Assembly (NCBI GenBank): GCA_030592205.1
Contig: JAUVKA010000189.1
Coordinates: 1-7,552 of the forward strand
Origin: Bacteroidota bacterium
Lineage (GTDB): Bacteria; Bacteroidota; Bacteroidia; Bacteroidales; UBA12481
Reading direction: 5' to 3'
Length of the DNA stretch: 7,552 nucleotides
The translations under genes were made by a program, and so were the position numbers. Shown here in pieces: positions 7,148 to 7,552 of this stretch (positions are counted from its first letter, which is position 1; every line of letters begins with the position of its first letter). A model generated the notes under the pieces. The model saw only the letters and a program-made list of their open reading frames with translations. It was not told the origin of the DNA and searched no databases.

Positions 7148-7552
7148 ATGAATGAACTGGCAGTTTTCGGAGGTGAACCTTTAATAAAAGGAGGGTGGAC
7201 AAAATGGCCATTTGCGGGGAAAAGAGAACGGGAATTATTAGATGAAGTACTTTCCAGTGATATCTGGGGAGGGACTGGTTTAGGTCCAAAGATTACAGAG
7301 TTTAATGAGAAATATGCAAAATACTGCGATACAAAATATGGTGCAGCGGTAGCAAATGGCACAGTTTCAATGGAACTTTGTCTGGTTGCCTGGGAAATCG
7401 GACCTGGCGATGAGGTCATTGTCCCGGCAGCAACCTTTATGGCGACAGCAACAGCCGTTCACAATGTGGGAGCTACAGTTGTTTACGTTGATATTGACCC
7501 GGTAACACTGAATATGGACAATGCAAAAGTTGCTGAAGCGATCACCCACAGG
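7148..7552 (+). CDS. DegT/DnrJ/EryC1/StrS-family PLP aminotransferase, N-terminal 135 codons, truncated by window edge
   Basis: The frame is open from ATG 7148 to the right edge; the family is usually about 370-450 residues, so about a third is present. The start MNELAVFGGEPL is typical of one branch of the family. Residues 38-56 (DIWGGTGLGPKITEFNEKY) match the usual 'W(G)..G..v..fE..fA' stretch. NGTVSMEL at 70-77 is the loop that binds the PLP phosphate, and GPGDEVIVPAATFMATATAV at 85-104 contains the conserved strand and cofactor-stacking region. VDIDP at 114-118 is also conserved. The Schiff-base Lys lies beyond the window. Relatives transfer an amino group to or from keto-sugars or keto-cyclitols, in biosynthesis and sometimes catabolism. 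Its position after the ceramidase-fold gene, with a 32-base gap and a good Shine-Dalgarno, puts it in the same operon. Confidence 0.88.
   Translation, partial: MNELAVFGGEPLIKGGWTKWPFAGKRERELLDEVLSSDIWGGTGLGPKITEFNEKYAKYCDTKYGAAVANGTVSMELCLVAWEIGPGDEVIVPAATFMATATAVHNVGATVVYVDIDPVTLNMDNAKVAEAITHR

Noticed and set aside
7141..7419. Minus-strand open frames at 7141-7419 and 7367-7549
   Set aside because: Both are antisense to the DegT-family aminotransferase, whose plus-strand reading has a Shine-Dalgarno and conserved family motifs.

Overview
The window looks like chromosomal DNA from a member of the Bacteroidota, possibly a marine or anaerobic Bacteroidales/Marinilabiliales-type organism (inference). 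The evidence is an EttA and a 2-keto-3-deoxygluconate kinase that both read like Bacteroidota versions, a lipoprotein of the DUF4369-plus-thioredoxin type common in that phylum, moderately AT-rich DNA, and several genes without a clear Shine-Dalgarno sequence.

Left part, minus strand (1-2270): the N-terminal 359 codons of the ABC-F translation factor EttA run off the left edge. Upstream of it on the same strand lies a lipoprotein thiol-disulfide oxidoreductase of the TlpA/ResA type. An AT-rich inverted repeat sits between them. These look like housekeeping or envelope genes with no obvious link to the rest.

Right part, plus strand (2399-7552): a tightly packed gene set, probably one operon. 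It starts with what appears to be a decayed C-terminal remnant of a uroporphyrinogen-decarboxylase-family (URO-D) gene. Then follow a PfkB-family 2-keto-3-deoxygluconate kinase (kdgK), an aldo/keto reductase, a D-2-hydroxyacid dehydrogenase whose ATG overlaps the reductase stop codon (TAATG), a cytoplasmic neutral-ceramidase-fold protein, and the first 135 codons of a DegT/DnrJ/EryC1/StrS-type PLP aminotransferase that runs off the right edge. Gaps between the complete genes are short (about 50, overlapping, 37 and 32 bases).

Reading as a system: two NAD(P)-type oxidoreductases, a KDG kinase, a metal-dependent hydrolase-like protein and an aminotransferase suggest breakdown or remodelling of an unusual sugar, sugar acid or amino sugar/cyclitol feeding into KDG and the Entner-Doudoroff route. 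The order and substrates are inference. No transporter, regulator or KDPG aldolase is visible. The most unusual item is the ceramidase-fold protein: it keeps candidate zinc ligands but has Lys where true ceramidases have the nucleophilic Ser, and it has no signal peptide, so it is unlikely to be a ceramidase. No tRNA, rRNA, CRISPR array, insertion sequence or phage gene was seen.
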